Shown: positions 48,501-59,023 of the stretch, in pieces
How positions within the stretch are numbered: the stretch's first letter is position 1
Layout of the letters: each line of letters opens with the position of its first letter
DNA from: Papaver somniferum
Taxonomy: Eukaryota; Streptophyta; Magnoliopsida; Ranunculales; Papaveraceae
Reading direction: 5' to 3'
DNA: 64,000 nucleotides
NCBI RefSeq assembly: GCF_003573695.1
Contig: NC_039361.1
Span: forward strand, 93,806,643 to 93,870,642
Notes under the pieces: generated by a model
The model's input: the letters and a program-made list of their open reading frames with translations, nothing else
Database searches by the model: none
What the model was told of the DNA's origin: nothing
Made by a program: the position numbers and the translations under genes

Positions 48501-49110
48501 CTTCGTGCGGGAGTGAATTTGAATAACTAACCAACGCCACAAGGAGGAGATGATCATAGAGTCTGGACGCCGGAAATGAGAGGCAACTTTACTGTCAGTT
48601 CAGAAAAACATCTAATAAGGAAGAAGTATAATGTCTTGGACGTGTATGGGTTGTTGTGGAGGAAGGTTATACATCCAAACTTAGCTGCACAAAATTGGAA
48701 GTTGGTGCGAGAAGCTTGTGCTACGCAAGACAAAATCAGGATCAGATGCAGGGTCAATCTTGCTAATAAGTGTTACCTTTGAAAGTCCGATGAAGAGTCC
48801 TTGGATCATATTTTATGGAATTGTTCCTTTGCAACTCAAATTTGGCAATGGATCTCAGGTATTTTTTCTTTGCAGGCTAACTATAATTTGATTGATTCTT
48901 ATCAATCCTCTGAAGGAAGGAGTCGTATTATAAAGGATCTTTGGATTTTGGCACTTATTGTGATTCGAGCTGAACTGTGGCATGCTAGAAATCTGGCGTA
49001 TTTTAAAAACAAGATAATGAATGTAAGCTTTTTCAAATAGGGACGAGCTGTTATTATGTTGTGACAGTGCGGCCAAGGGTAACCCAGGAATCGCATGGGA
49101 TGGAGTTGTG
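45591..49110 (+). pseudogene. LINE E ORF2: endonuclease, RT, zf-RVT, start of RNase H (broken)
   Basis: Start MRVLFWNINGFSRDESRDK at 45591. The endonuclease has CLAEPKVH, MGDFNCVL and VSDHSTLIG, with TGG to TGA at 45807-45809 and a frameshift near 45975. RT (about 46900-48000) has [66 protein letters not shown] and a FADD region pushed out of frame by an extra T near 47620. The thumb (47960-48180) and zf-RVT (48570-48900, HILWNCSFATQIW) follow. A deletion at 49040 joins zf-RVT to the first RNase H motif, CCDSAAKGNPGIA (49065-49100), which then runs into the inversion centre. It is non-functional. Confidence 0.85.
49102..49110. other. Centre of the inverted duplication with possible microhomology
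   Basis: GGAGTTGTG here can be read both as the continuing RNase H of E (Gly-Val-Val) and as the antisense linker of D (His-Asn-Ser on the minus strand). The same linker sequence in antisense is at 50260-50269. It is a plausible fold-back junction. Confidence 0.5.
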
Positions 49111-50205
49111 CATAAAACTCTTTGTACGGACTGAATATTCATGAATTAAATGGAGCACCCGCTACTTGAAAAATCTTACATTAATTATCTTGTTTTGAAA
49201 ATACGCCAGATTTCTAGCATGCCACAGTTCAGATCGAATCACCATAAGTGCCAAAATCCAAAGATCCTTTATAATACGACTCCTTCCTTTAGAGGATTGA
49301 TAAGAATCAATCAAATTATAGTTAGCCTGCAAAGAAAAAATACCTGAGATCCATTGCCAAATTTGAGTTGCAAAGGAACAATTCCGTAAAATATGATCCA
49401 AGGACTCTTCATCGGACTTGCAAAGGTAACACTTATTAGCAAGATTGACTCTGCATCTGATCCTGATTTTGTCTTGCGTAGCACAAGATTCTCGCACCAA
49501 CTTCCAATTTTTTGCAGCTAAGTTTGGATGTATAACCTTCCTCCACAACAACCCATACACGTCCAATACATTATACTTCTTCCTTATTAGATGTTTTGCT
49601 GAACTGACAGTAAAGTTTCCTCTCATCTCCGGCGTCCAGACTCTATGATCATATCCTCCTTGTGGCGTTGGTTAGTTATTCAAATTCACTCCCGCACGAA
49701 GCAAATTCTGAATATGATCGCCTTGCAGCTGCCATTCATTGTTAGAAAGCAAAGTACTTACCATGACAGTACTATCTAGCTCATTATCACCAAGAATATC
49801 AGCTATACATTCATTACCATTCCAAACATCATAATAAATAGAAGTGGCTCGCCCATCACCAAGAAGCACTTTCGTATTTCTATCCACAATATTATGAACC
49901 AATCTAACATCAGGCAAGATAGAAGAGTTCACACCATATTGCTTAATTCTACCAGTCCGAGTAGTATATTTCACCCATAAGAAACGCGCCAACTTCTTAT
50001 TAGAAGAACGAATACTACACCAAAATTTCATGAGAAGAGCCCTATTTGTAACTGCCATACTTGTAATACTCAAACCACCTTCCTTCACAGGGCTGCAAAC
50101 TTTGTCAAAACCAACCACAAACTTCCTTGCAACTTCCGAATCCCCGGACCAAAGAAAATTGCGTATAACCCGCTCACATTGCATAGTGAACTTCCTTGGC
50201 CATTT

Positions 50206-50222
50206 GTAAACAACCATATTGT
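50206..50222. repeat. Target-site duplication of the chimeric insertion (left copy)
   Basis: GTAAACAACCATATTGT recurs at 52714-52730. The uninterrupted site survives in LINE E near 47980-48002. Confidence 0.9.
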
Positions 50223-50700
50223 TTACACGGAAAAAATTCAGAACATACAAGTACGCAGTGGAGTTGTGCATAAAACTCTTTGTACAGACTGAATATTCAT
50301 GAATTAAATGGAACACCCGCTACTTGAAAAAGATTACATTAATTATCTTGTTTTGAAAATACGCCAGATTTCTAGCATGCCACAGTTCAGCTCGAATCAC
50401 CATAAGTGCTAAAATCCAAAGATCCTTTATAATACGACTCCTTCCTTTAGAGGATTTATAAGAATCAATCAAATTATAGTTAGCCTGCAAAGAAAAAATA
50501 CCTGAGATCCATTGCCAAATTTGAGTTGCAAAGGAACAATTCCATAAAATATGCTCCAAGGACTCTTCATCGGACTTGCAAAGGTAACACTTATTAGCAA
50601 GATTAACCCTGCATCTGATCCTGATTTTATCTTGCTTAGCACAACCTTGTCGCACCAACTTCCAATTTTGTGCAGCTAATTTTGTGCACAAGCTTCTCGT
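50223..50700 (-). pseudogene. Antisense LINE zf-RVT/linker fragment within the chimeric insertion
   Basis: On the minus strand: KLAAQNWKLVRQGCAKQDK, NKCYLCKSDEESLEHILWNC (zf-RVT), ISGIFSLQANYNLIDSYKSS, then linker HLIHEYSVCTKSFMHNSTAY ending FFRVN at 50223. It is close to the E/D subfamily but with its own differences. At its other edge (50679-50700) a short stretch of the same region reappears after a repeated TTTTGTGCA, which suggests template jumping. It has no independent function. Confidence 0.8.
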
Positions 50701-50791
50701 AGCCATATTGGCCATTTTATCCCACTCCAGCTTAATTTGCCAAACGTTTTTAAAAAACCATGTGAGGAGAGGAGAGAGAAAAACCATCTTT

Positions 50792-50803
50792 CTCTGGCGA
50801 TTT
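50792..50803 (+). promoter_or_regulatory. Conserved 5' motif (CTCTGGCGATTT) of element C
   Basis: Shared with the autonomous LINEs; it sits 64 nt before the ORF1 start, after GGAGAGGAGAGAGAAA. Confidence 0.4.
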
Positions 50804-50866
50804 GAGTTTTTTTTGTTTTTTCTTTCACATTTTTTGATTTTTTTTTTCAACTTTGTTTGATTCAAG

Positions 50867-52566
50867 ATGAATTTAACTTTGGTTACTAATCCAAATCTTG
50901 TCAAACCTATTTATTTTGCTGATACGGTGAAGGAAAGGAAAACCCTAAACCCTACCACCATTGATTTATCAACGTTACCAAACCCTACTCTCAAAGAGGG
51001 AGAGCCGGCTCTGGAAATACCTACGGATCTGTATCAAGAGGGATGCATGCGCTTTCAACACAGTCTCATTGCGAGACTTGATTTTACAGGCCTGAAGTTC
51101 AATGAGGTTAAACAAACCTAATGGAGCAATGGAAGTTTTCTTTCATTCAATGCAGTTTTATTCCGATGAGTAAAGGTTTTTTCATTGTTAGGTTAACAAC
51201 TGAAGCAGACAAGGAGATGATCCGTGGATCAAAATGTATGGTAAACCAACAACAATTACGGATGATTGACTGATATCTGGGTTTCAATCCAGAGAAACAG
51301 CGAACATCCCATGCTGCTACATGGGTAAGATTTCTGGGTCTTCACATGGAGCTGTGGACTGAGAGATCTCTGTTGACGATAGGGAAAGCTCTCGGAACAC
51401 CTATTGTGGTAGATCAAATAACTCTTGATCTTGAGTATGGCCATTTTGCTGTTGTACTTGTCGATATAGATTTCGGCAAACATATTCCATAACGTATTCA
51501 TCTTTCAGCTGGAGGGAGGAAGTTCTGGAAGTACATTGATATACAACACTATCCAAAATTTTGTTCCATATGTAACATTATTGGGCATGAGGATGATGAG
51601 TGCAAAAGGAAGCTTGCGAAGTCGCATCCTTCCATGGAATCTGAAAAACAGCTGGTACATACAGAGAAACCTGCAAAACAAGTTTGGAAAGAGGTGAAAC
51701 ATAGAAGTTCAGGTAAACAAAATATTGAATCAAATTATAATGACGCTGAAACAACTATTGTTGTGATGAATGATGAGGATAGTGCTGCTTTGAAGAGAAC
51801 CAAACAACTGGAAGATGCCTTAGCAAAAGCTGAAGATGATTTACGCAAGGCATCTGAGGATTGGAAAGCTAAGCAGGATGCATTAGAGTATGCTTCTTCT
51901 AAGAAATCCACTAAACCGACTAAGCAAACAACTTCTGCTAAGCAACCAACTAATTCTGGAGTAGTGTTATCTCCTAACAAATTTAGTGTGCTCGAGAATG
52001 AGGAAGGTTTAAATGAGAATGTTGATGATGTTGAAAGTTATTCAAGTTCAGATGAAGATTTTTCAGTTGACAGGCAGCCTCGGGGGTTAAAGGTAAGAAG
52101 TGGGATGAGCTGCCATCGGACAGGGAGACAAGGATAGAAAAAGGGCGATCAAAAGGAAGTTCTCGTAATCCTGGGAGTTCTATTGATGCGCATAATGCTT
52201 TATTGCAACAACATAACAATAGGGCGAATACAAGACATGACACTGCACGTGAAGATCACAATGGAAATATTGGGCTTTTACATAAGCCCAATAACAATCA
52301 AAGCACGGACAGTGGTGTTGGGCCTGTGGAAAGTGCTTTTATTCGCTTAACCACGGAGGAGCATGAAGTTTTTTGTTCAATAACAAAAATTTGATATTTA
52401 ACAAAAGTTTTTGAAGGATTTATCTTTCCGAAAGGAGTATTTCAAGGAAATAAAAGCTCATTCCAAAAGAATGAAGACTTCAAATGCTAAAAATAAGAAA
52501 AAAGAAGAGGTGGAGGAACTTGATGATAATCCTAGTTTCCTTCTTTTTGTTATTTATTTGTGTTGA
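50867..52566 (+). pseudogene. Element C ORF1: DUF4283-like, CCHC, coiled C-terminus (ORF1-only type)
   Basis: Start at 50867 (MNLTLVTNPNLVKPIYFADTV). DUF4283-like motifs are TLPNPTLKEGEPALEIP, PMSKGFFIVRL, ATWVRFLGLHMELWTERSL and GTPIVVDQITLDLEYGHFA. The knuckle FCSICNIIGHEDDEC is CX2CX4HX4C (about 51560-51604). A strongly charged coiled-coil candidate follows (LKRTKQLEDALAKAEDDLR), then SPNKFSVLENEEG, an acidic serine patch, and at the end FRKEYFKEIKAHSKRM, the module shared with A and B. Lesions are a frameshift near 51110, TGA near 51271, TAA near 51490, and frame breaks near 52090 and 52390. The stop is at 52564-52566. No ORF2 follows. Confidence 0.82.
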
Positions 52567-52626
52567 GGAGCTTATTTTGTTAGCTATTTTGATGTTAGTT
52601 TTACTCTCCTTTGGTTTATGGGGGTG

Positions 52627-52645
52627 GGGAGGACTTGAGCCTCCC
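52627..52645 (+). other. 3'-UTR hairpin of element C
   Basis: GGGAGG, loop ACTTGAG, CCTCCC: six perfect pairs (plus a possible G-T), about 70 nt before the tail, followed by a T run. Confidence 0.6.
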
Positions 52646-52713
52646 TTTTTGTAATTCTTGTAATTACGTTTTTTTGCTTAATAAACCATTTTGACCTAGC
52701 AAAAAAAAAAGAA

Positions 52714-55104
52714 GTAAACAACCATATTGTGAATGGCGTAGCTAGCAATCACAGAGTTAATAAGAACCACACAGTCTTGAAAAGAAAGCATTTTTCCTTT
52801 CCAAACTGAAAGTTGCTTCTTGATTTTATCAATAGCATTACTTATATGGCGATATTTAACAGCTCCAGGCATAATTTGAACACCTAAATATCTGTCCGGG
52901 AAAGTAGAGATTTCCATACCAATTAAATCCGTGATAGTTCTACAACGACTCAAGGTTCCACCTCCATAAAAAACCTTGTTTTTTGACGACATACTATTTG
53001 ACCCGAGGCCGATTGATATTTACTAAGCAACGTAAGAAGATTATGCAAACTCTTCAAGTTACCTTTGCAAAATATCATTATGTCATCAGCGAAAAAAAGA
53101 TGAGTAGGAGAAATACCTTTTTTCGAAAGCATTGGCGTCATTTTCTTCTCAAGAAAGAGCTTGGTGAGGTTTCTACTAAGAACATCTTCAATCAACACGA
53201 AGATAATAGGAGACAAAGGATCACCTTGACGCGGGCCTCTATTAATCTTGAAAAAACCTTCTGGACTACCATTGAGGAGGATAGAAATACGGGCTGAACT
53301 GAGAATCGAATAAATCCAAGAACACCAGCTTTGGGGAAAACCATACCTTTGAAACACCTCTAAGACAAAAGACCAACTAACCGTGTCAAAATCTTGAGTA
53401 ATGTCTAGCTTTAGGCCCACATTGCCATCTTTCCGCTTAGTTTTCAGATCATTCACCATCTCCGACGCCACACTGATGCTCTCATGAATATTTCTAACCT
53501 TCATAAAAGCAACTTGCTCCTCTGAAACCAGCTTATCAAGAACACTTCCAAGTCTTGTAGCTAGGATCTTAGTAAAAATTTTAAAGAAAAAATTACTAAG
53601 ACCAATAGGCCGAAAATTACGAAGAGTATTAGCACCCCTTACCTTGGCCAAAAAAAATCAAAATACTAGAATTTACCCCATTAGGAATTCTTTGTTGTTT
53701 CCAACAATAAATAATAGCATTGTATAAGTCTTGTTGAATCACGCCCCAACAATGTCTATAAAAACATCTATAGAAACCATCAGGTCCTGGAGAACTATCA
53801 ACATCAAGGTCATAAACAGCAGCCTTTATTTCATCTAAGTAGGAACATCCATTCTTTGACTTTCCTCGTAGAGATAATATCATGTCATCCAATGGAAGCT
53901 CGTCCCCATTAATTTAGACTCAAAATAAGAACGTTGTAATCTAATCTGGTCACAATTAGAGAGAATATTCCCATCATCATCTACCAATTCCGAAATTCAT
54001 CTTGCTGCTCCTGCGAGTTGGAATATTTGATGAAGAAAGAAGTATTACTCGCACCGTCAGTAAGCACTTATTACGAGATTTTTGCTTCAACATAATGGAT
54101 TGACGCATAGGATTTCTGAAGTGTAACCGAAGCCTCCTTAGCAAAATTCAGCTTAGTTACGTTTCCGGATCCTCATCGAAATCCGAAGAGCAAACTTCCA
54201 TTGTTAATTTAGCATTTGAGTCTAGCATTAATTACCAAAAACACGTAAATTCCACTCCTTCATGTCAGCGTTTAATCTCTTAAGCTTGAGGGGTTAGATA
54301 TAAGCAGGGGAACCAAAAAACATGAGCATTCCAACTCTCCATAATCATACGCATGAAATCAAGATGAGTGAACCACATTTTTTGAACTCTAAAAGGAGCT
54401 CTTTTAGGTCTTTAATTTACAAAAAAATAGCCTATAAGCGTAGAATGATCAGAAACTTCACGAGGAAGAGCTTTACACCGCCAATTCTCAAACTTCGTAA
54501 TCCATGCTTCATCAATGACAACCCAATCCAACTTGCAAAGAATTATATGAACACCTGATTGACCATTGGCCCAAGTGTATTAAAACCCAAAGAATCAACT
54601 TCAAAAAGGTTATTGTCATCTAGCCAATCACTGAATTCATTAATAGCTGAAGTATGTGGTTCACAACCCCCTTTCTTTTCATCATTATGAAGCACATAAT
54701 TAAAATCACCCATGACCAACCGGGTAGTATTTATCATCAACTGAAGAAAGCTGCTGCCATAAGCTTCTTCGTGTAACTTGAAAACAACTAGCATGAACAA
54801 ATGATATAAGAACACCTTCCGTTTCAATAGAAATAGCCTGTCTACTAGAATTAATAATCATCGGAGTAGTCATATCAACGTACCAGCAAATCCATAAATT
54901 CCCTTTAGACGAACCAACAAAATTATGTATAACTTCTTTTTTATAACCCTGAACATGTATGCCCTGCAAGAAATTAAGAGTACAATGTACCTTAGGGTCA
55001 GCAAGACAGAATACGTCAGGTTTAAAATCTCTACGTAACTCTTTCAATTTATCTCGTGACTCATCACGAGAAAATCCATTGATGTTCCAAAAAAGAACGC
55101 GCAT
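52714..55104 (-). pseudogene. LINE D ORF2, proximal part: endonuclease and RT
   Basis: Start 55104 (MRVLFWNINGFSRDE). Endonuclease: the usual CLAEPKV reads CLADPKV, a Glu to Asp change at a catalytic position; CYVD, MGDFNYVL and SDHS-type motifs follow, with frame breaks near 54720, 54570 and 54430. The region 54420-53900 is heavily broken. RT (53892-52731) has [72 protein letters not shown], an intact [12 protein letters not shown] and FPDRYLGVQIMPGAVKY, up to the insertion at IHNMVVY. It is inactive. Confidence 0.83.
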
Positions 55105-55129
55105 TATAAACTGGGATTAGAGGAGTTAA

Positions 55130-56609
55130 CTAGCTGTGGAGATAAACACCAGTATTCAAACCTGGTGAATTTCCTTTTATAACAAGGTTACTTAAATTTT
55201 TTGTATCCAAATCCGTATCTGAAGAGATTTCGAAAACTGAATCCTGTCGAGGAACCCTGGCTGCAACTCGAGTTAAAGCAGTAATCCATGCTCTCCTAGC
55301 TTCCTGGTCAGCTCTAAACTGCGCATCACAAGAGATTTCCGCAACTTGGATTGAGTTGAGAGCGTCAAATTTATTTTGCAAAAGAAATTCTCCAGCTAAC
55401 AATTGATCACAAAGAGGAGTCGCAGGGATAACAAGAGTCCTATCAGGGTTAGGAATCATATTTCCAACCACACCTGACTTAGCACTCGGTGGCCTAGTTT
55501 CACCCACTTTGCCACTATGCACTAAAACTGAGTTTGAATCCTGCACTTTTTTAGTTCTCGCCAATTCAACAAAGGCAGATTCAAAAGAATCTTTGGACTT
55601 AGTATATTCAACCTCCAACTGCTTAGCTTTCACCACCTGAGCAGTATACTCCAAATTATTAGCCTCCACCACCTTAGTAACTACAACTTCAGTGGAAACT
55701 GGATCTTTAGGCGCATTCTTACCCTTCCTATGTTTAGCAACTTGCCACTCACCGGAAACATTGTTAACTTTATTGGCATTGTTGTTAGCCCTATCTCCAG
55801 AAGTATGAGACTGATTAGCATTACTCTTTTGTTGCGCAGGTGCTTGAATAGAAGAGTTTGATGTTTGTTTCTTGCATTCTTGATCATTATGCCCCATAAT
55901 CTTACACTTTGTGCAAAATTTTGGCTTCTTTTGAATCTCCACCGGCTGCCAGAAGTCCAAACCCCCTACAGTAACATGAATAGAATCTGTAGCCGTTTCA
56001 GAAAAGTTTATGTCAACCAAGACTGAAGCAAAGTGTCCATATTCATGTTCAAGAGTACGCTTATCTACCACTATTGGAGTACCCAACGATTTTTCCATGG
56101 AAAGTAGCGTTTTTTCAATCCAAAACTCTAGCGGCAAGCCTGGAAATTTGACCCACATGGAAGCATGTGAGGTCCTTTGTTTGTCAGCGCCAAAACCTGG
56201 AAACCATTCAATTAGGTTTAGCTTTTGATGATCGAAAAACCATGCTTCAACATTCAACAACTTGTCTTTATCATCTTGTGATTGCAACTTGATTGTAAAG
56301 AAACCCCTGTTCATTGGAACAAATTGGACACGTCCCTGACCTAACTGCCATTGTTCCTCAAGGTTGTTCTTCACATCTTGAAAGTTAACTCCTTTTAAAT
56401 CTAAACGCCCAATAAGGATAAATTTCCAAATATCACATCCTTCCAAATAGAAACGATTTAGGAAGCACCACAGCGTGTTTCCCTTCTTTCACAGTTGGAA
56501 TAGGTAGCGAACTTAGGTCTATTGAGGTTGTTGGCAACTGTTGTTTTCCCTTAACTTGATCAGCATAAGTGAGAGTTCTCAACTGAGTATTTTGAGAACT
56601 ATCACCCAT
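55130..56609 (-). pseudogene. LINE D ORF1: DUF4283-like and CCHC protein
   Basis: Start 56609 (MGDSSQNTQLRTLTYADQVKG); a frameshift near 56455 is the only clear lesion, after which 438 codons are open. Motifs are IGRLDLKGVNFQDVKNNLE, PMNRGFFTIKL, WVKFPGLPLEFWIEKTLL and GTPIVVDKRTLEHEYGHFA; the knuckle KFCTKCKIMGHNDQEC is CX2CX4HX4C. The C-terminal half is charged (VVKAKQLEVEYTKSKDSFE) and ends TDLDTKNLSNLVIKG. It is better preserved than mirror copy E, with the same length and order. The presumed role is RNA binding in the LINE particle. Confidence 0.85.
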
Positions 56610-56669
56610 CTTGAATCAACAAAGTGATGATCCAAGATGAAGCGCGTGAAAAAAAATATGCAAAACCCT

Positions 56670-56682
56670 AAAATCGCCAGAG
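56670..56682 (-). promoter_or_regulatory. Conserved 5' motif (CTCTGGCGATTTT) of LINE D
   Basis: Mirror of the E motif, 28 nt from the element 5' end, after TTTTTCTCTCTCC. Confidence 0.4.
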
Positions 56683-56710
56683 CAAAATTAGGAGAGAGAA
56701 AAAAGAAAAA

Positions 56711-57381
56711 ATGATTATTTGACCAAGTAGCAAAATATTATGCTTCGTCAAAAAGCAAGGAACAAATAGATTTTGGAGGGAGCTAGTAACTCTAGTTTTC
56801 TGCATAATAGCATTCGCATTCGTAGAGGTAATAACACTATTTCCGAGCTTGTGGATGATGCTGGTAATACTATCACAGATGGGGATCAATTGTGCCAACA
56901 TGTTGTTTCTTATTATGAGAACAAGTTTAATGGTGTGGAAATGCCGGTTGAAGATCAGATTTTTGATTACGATCATTTGTCTATTACTTTGGAGGAACAA
57001 CAACGTATGGACAGTTTGCTTACGGTGGAGGAGATTCAAAAGGTTGTTTTTGATTTAGGGGTTCACAGTGCTCCGGGTCCTGATGGTTTCTCGGGTTGTT
57101 TCTATAGGCATTGTTGGGAGATTATCCAACATGATTTATTTGTAACAATTATTTTTTACTGGCAACATAAATTTACTCCTAGTGGGGCTATTTCGAGTCT
57201 TATTATTCTCCTGGCAAAGGTTAGAGGAGCTAATTCTCTTCGAAAATTTTGACCTATTGGCCTTAGTAATTTCTTTTTCAAGATCTTTACTAAAATTTAA
57301 CTACCAGACTGGGAAGTGTTTTGGAAAAACTTGTCTCTGAGGAACAAGTGGCTTTCATGAAAGAGAGAAATATTCACGAAG
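56711..57381 (+). pseudogene. LINE F' ORF2 fragment, first part (right arm)
   Basis: Mirror of the left-arm F: LLEGASNSSFLHNSIRIRRGNN-type sequence from about 56770, then [36 protein letters not shown], a stop at 57249-57251, SNFFFKIFTKI, and [18 protein letters not shown] to 57381, where LINE G is inserted. It continues at 63212. Non-functional. Confidence 0.83.
57365..57381. repeat. Target-site duplication of LINE G (left copy)
   Basis: AGAGAAATATTCACGAA recurs at 63195-63211. The left arm retains the empty site near 43340-43370. Confidence 0.92.
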
Positions 57382-57424
57382 AGGAAAAAAACTTAGGTTC
57401 GACTTTTTTCTCTCTCCTCTTTGC

Positions 57425-57437
57425 TCTGGCGATTTTG
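57425..57437 (+). promoter_or_regulatory. Conserved 5' motif (CTCTGGCGATTTT) of LINE G
   Basis: Lies 43 nt from the element start after TTTTTTCTCTCTCC, as in H, D and E. Confidence 0.4.
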
Positions 57438-57493
57438 GAGAACTTTTTAAACTTTTTTACGTGCTTCATCTTGGATCATCTTTGGGTGATTCA

Positions 57494-59021
57494 ATGGGAG
57501 ATCATGTTGATCCAAATCATATAGTTGCGCCTTCTAAGATTGTTACATATGCAGATAGACTAAAGGGTAGGAAAGAGCTTCCTAAAACCTCTGTGGGTAT
57601 TTCTTCTCTGCCAAACCCTACTTTGAAAGATGGAAAACCTTCTATGAGATTCCTAATGAGTTATATCTGGAAGGATGTGCGTTATGGAAGTTTAGTCTTA
57701 TTGGAAGGTTAGACTTCAAAGAACTTAGCTTTTATGATGCTAAAAAAAACCTAGAACTTCAATAGAAGCTGGGTGAAGGCCGGGTTCACTTTGTTCCGTT
57801 GAATAGAGGTTTCTTCATCATCAAGTTATTTTCGCAGGAGGATAAAGTGAGGATTTTACAGGCTGAACAATGGGTTGTTGCTCAACAGAAACTAAATCTG
57901 ATGGAATGGTTTTCTAGTTTTGATGCTGACAAACAAAGATCTTCGCGTTCCACAGTTTGGGTCAAGTTTCCTGGGCTGCCAATGGAATTCTGGATTGAAA
58001 AAACTTTACTTGCAATGGGGAAAACGCTAGGATCTCCTATTGTGGTTGATAAAAGAACGTTGGCACATGAGTATGGAAACTTTGCTTCGGTCCTCATTGA
58101 TATTGATTTTGCTGAGCTCAAATCTGACGATATTAATGTCACTATGGGAGAACGTGAGTTTTTTAAACCTTTTGAGATCCTTAAAAGACCTAAATTTTGT
58201 TCTAAGTGCAGCATTATTGGGCATTCAGATGGGGAATGTGGGAAGAAAACAAGAGGTGAAGCTCTCAAAGCTCCGCAAGGTGCTGCTGTGTCGCACCAGG
58301 CTATTGTGTCAGATAACCATCAACAACATCATGAGAACAATGCTGGTACGGAATGGAAAGAAGCAACGCGTAGGAAAAAGGGAAAGACAGCTCCGTCTAT
58401 TCCTTTTGTGCATGAAAAGATTACTCACGTTGGTGAAGATACTTCAAATATTGTGGCTGATAATGTTTTGTGCATCAGTGACGATGTTGAGTTGGAACAA
58501 CAGTTTCAGGATAGTTTAGCTCAATCTGAAGTTGTTTTGCGTATGGCTTCTGCTGAGGTTGAAAAACACAAGCAAGCCATTCTTACGCATTCAGTATTAG
58601 CTAGTAAAGCTAGGTCGTTCAGCACCTCAAGCTTGAATGCTAAGGCAGGGGGAATGTTGAATTGGCAAGAACTAAACTTCCTCCTCCTGCTAGGATTGAT
58701 ATTTCATCCTCGTCCACACCTTTGTGTAATGCGCTTGAAGAAACTTCAGAGTTTGTCTCTAACAACAAGTTTAACATCCTAAGTGACAAGGCCGGCAGTG
58801 ATGTTTTGGTTTTAAGTAAACTTGGTGAGCTTACTAAACAAGCTAAGAGGCAGCAGATTATAGATATGCAAAACAAATTGAATGCGTTAACTGATCAGGA
58901 TTCCTTGTCAGACTCGGATAAGGCATTGGGTATTCGTGCTCGTAAGGAATCAGTTCCTAAATCCTCCTCAAACTCGGTTAAGCAATTGAAGCTAAATAAT
59001 AAACTCCAACCCAGAGTTTAA
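57494..59021 (+). pseudogene. LINE G ORF1: DUF4283-like and CCHC protein (three lesions)
   Basis: Start at 57494 (MGDHVDPNHIVAPSK). Lesions are a frameshift near 57646, TAG at 57763-57765 in place of the conserved Trp codon, and a frameshift near 58645 in a G run. DUF4283-like motifs are SLPNPTLKDGKP, PLNRGFFIIKLFSQEDK, WVKFPGLPMEFWIEKTLLAM, GSPIVVDKRTLAHEYGNFA and VLIDIDFAEL. The knuckle KFCSKCSIIGHSDGEC is CX2CX4HX4C (about 58192-58239). The C-terminal part has a coiled-coil candidate (VELEQQFQDSLAQSEVVL) and ends SLSDSDKALGIRARKES with stop at 59019-59021. ORF2 begins two bases later (TAATTATG), which suits termination-reinitiation. Confidence 0.87.
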
Positions 59022-59023
59022 TT

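Larger units (their letters stand above)
42402..49101. repeat. Left arm of large inverted duplication (LINE F + LINE E)
   Basis: The arm holds LINE F on the minus strand and LINE E on the plus strand. The right arm (49102-64000) holds the same two elements mirrored, with the same F/E junction (44008/44009 and 56710/56711). That shared junction shows duplication rather than two independent insertions. Arms differ by a few per cent (7 of 86 residues in the stretch 48270-48530 against 49672-49930) and by indels. The left arm has an extra deletion in F near 43290 and in E near 49040. Confidence 0.9.
44009..49101 (+). mobile_element. LINE E: LINE inserted in F, left-arm copy
   Basis: Plus strand: 5' pyrimidine run, TCTGGCGATTTT motif (44038-44049), ORF1, ORF2 up to the start of RNase H. 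The 3' end is missing because the element meets its mirror copy D near 49101. The part linking zf-RVT to RNase H is deleted at 49040. Confidence 0.87.
49102..50222 (-). pseudogene. LINE D ORF2, distal part: RT thumb, connection, zf-RVT, linker
   Basis: On the minus strand after the insertion: NMVVYKWPRKFTMQCERVIRN, LWSGDSEVARKFVVGFDKV, the connection region NTKVLLGDGRATSIYYDVW, then a break near 49672 (NLNN, stop). It continues as MRGNFTVSSAKHLIRKKYN (49626) to zf-RVT NKCYLCKSDEESLDHILRNC and the linker (HEYSVRTKSFMHNS-like) that ends at the inversion centre. The apparent start MFHLIHEYSV upstream of 50240 belongs to the inserted antisense piece and not to D. Confidence 0.82.
50223..52713 (+). 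mobile_element. Chimeric insertion: antisense LINE piece fused to ORF1-only element C
   Basis: A single insertion of 2491 bp within a 17-bp target-site duplication. From the right (3') end: poly(A) and GACCTAGC, C 3' UTR, C ORF1, C 5' UTR with CTCTGGCGATTT, then about 470 bp (50223-50700) that is a LINE zf-RVT and linker segment in antisense. It is dated after the inverted duplication because the left arm has the empty site. Confidence 0.85.
49102..56710 (-). mobile_element. LINE D: mirror copy of LINE E, split by a chimeric insertion
   Basis: Minus strand, from 5' end at 56710 to the inversion centre. It keeps the zf-RVT to RNase H linker that E lost, but lacks RNase H. The insertion at 50223-52713 splits its RT thumb. 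Confidence 0.87.

Noticed and set aside
49672..50316. Apparent fusion protein: linker followed by RT thumb (MFHLIHEYSV...NNMVVYKWP)
   Set aside because: Created by the left edge of the chimeric insertion at 50222/50223; the two parts come from different copies.
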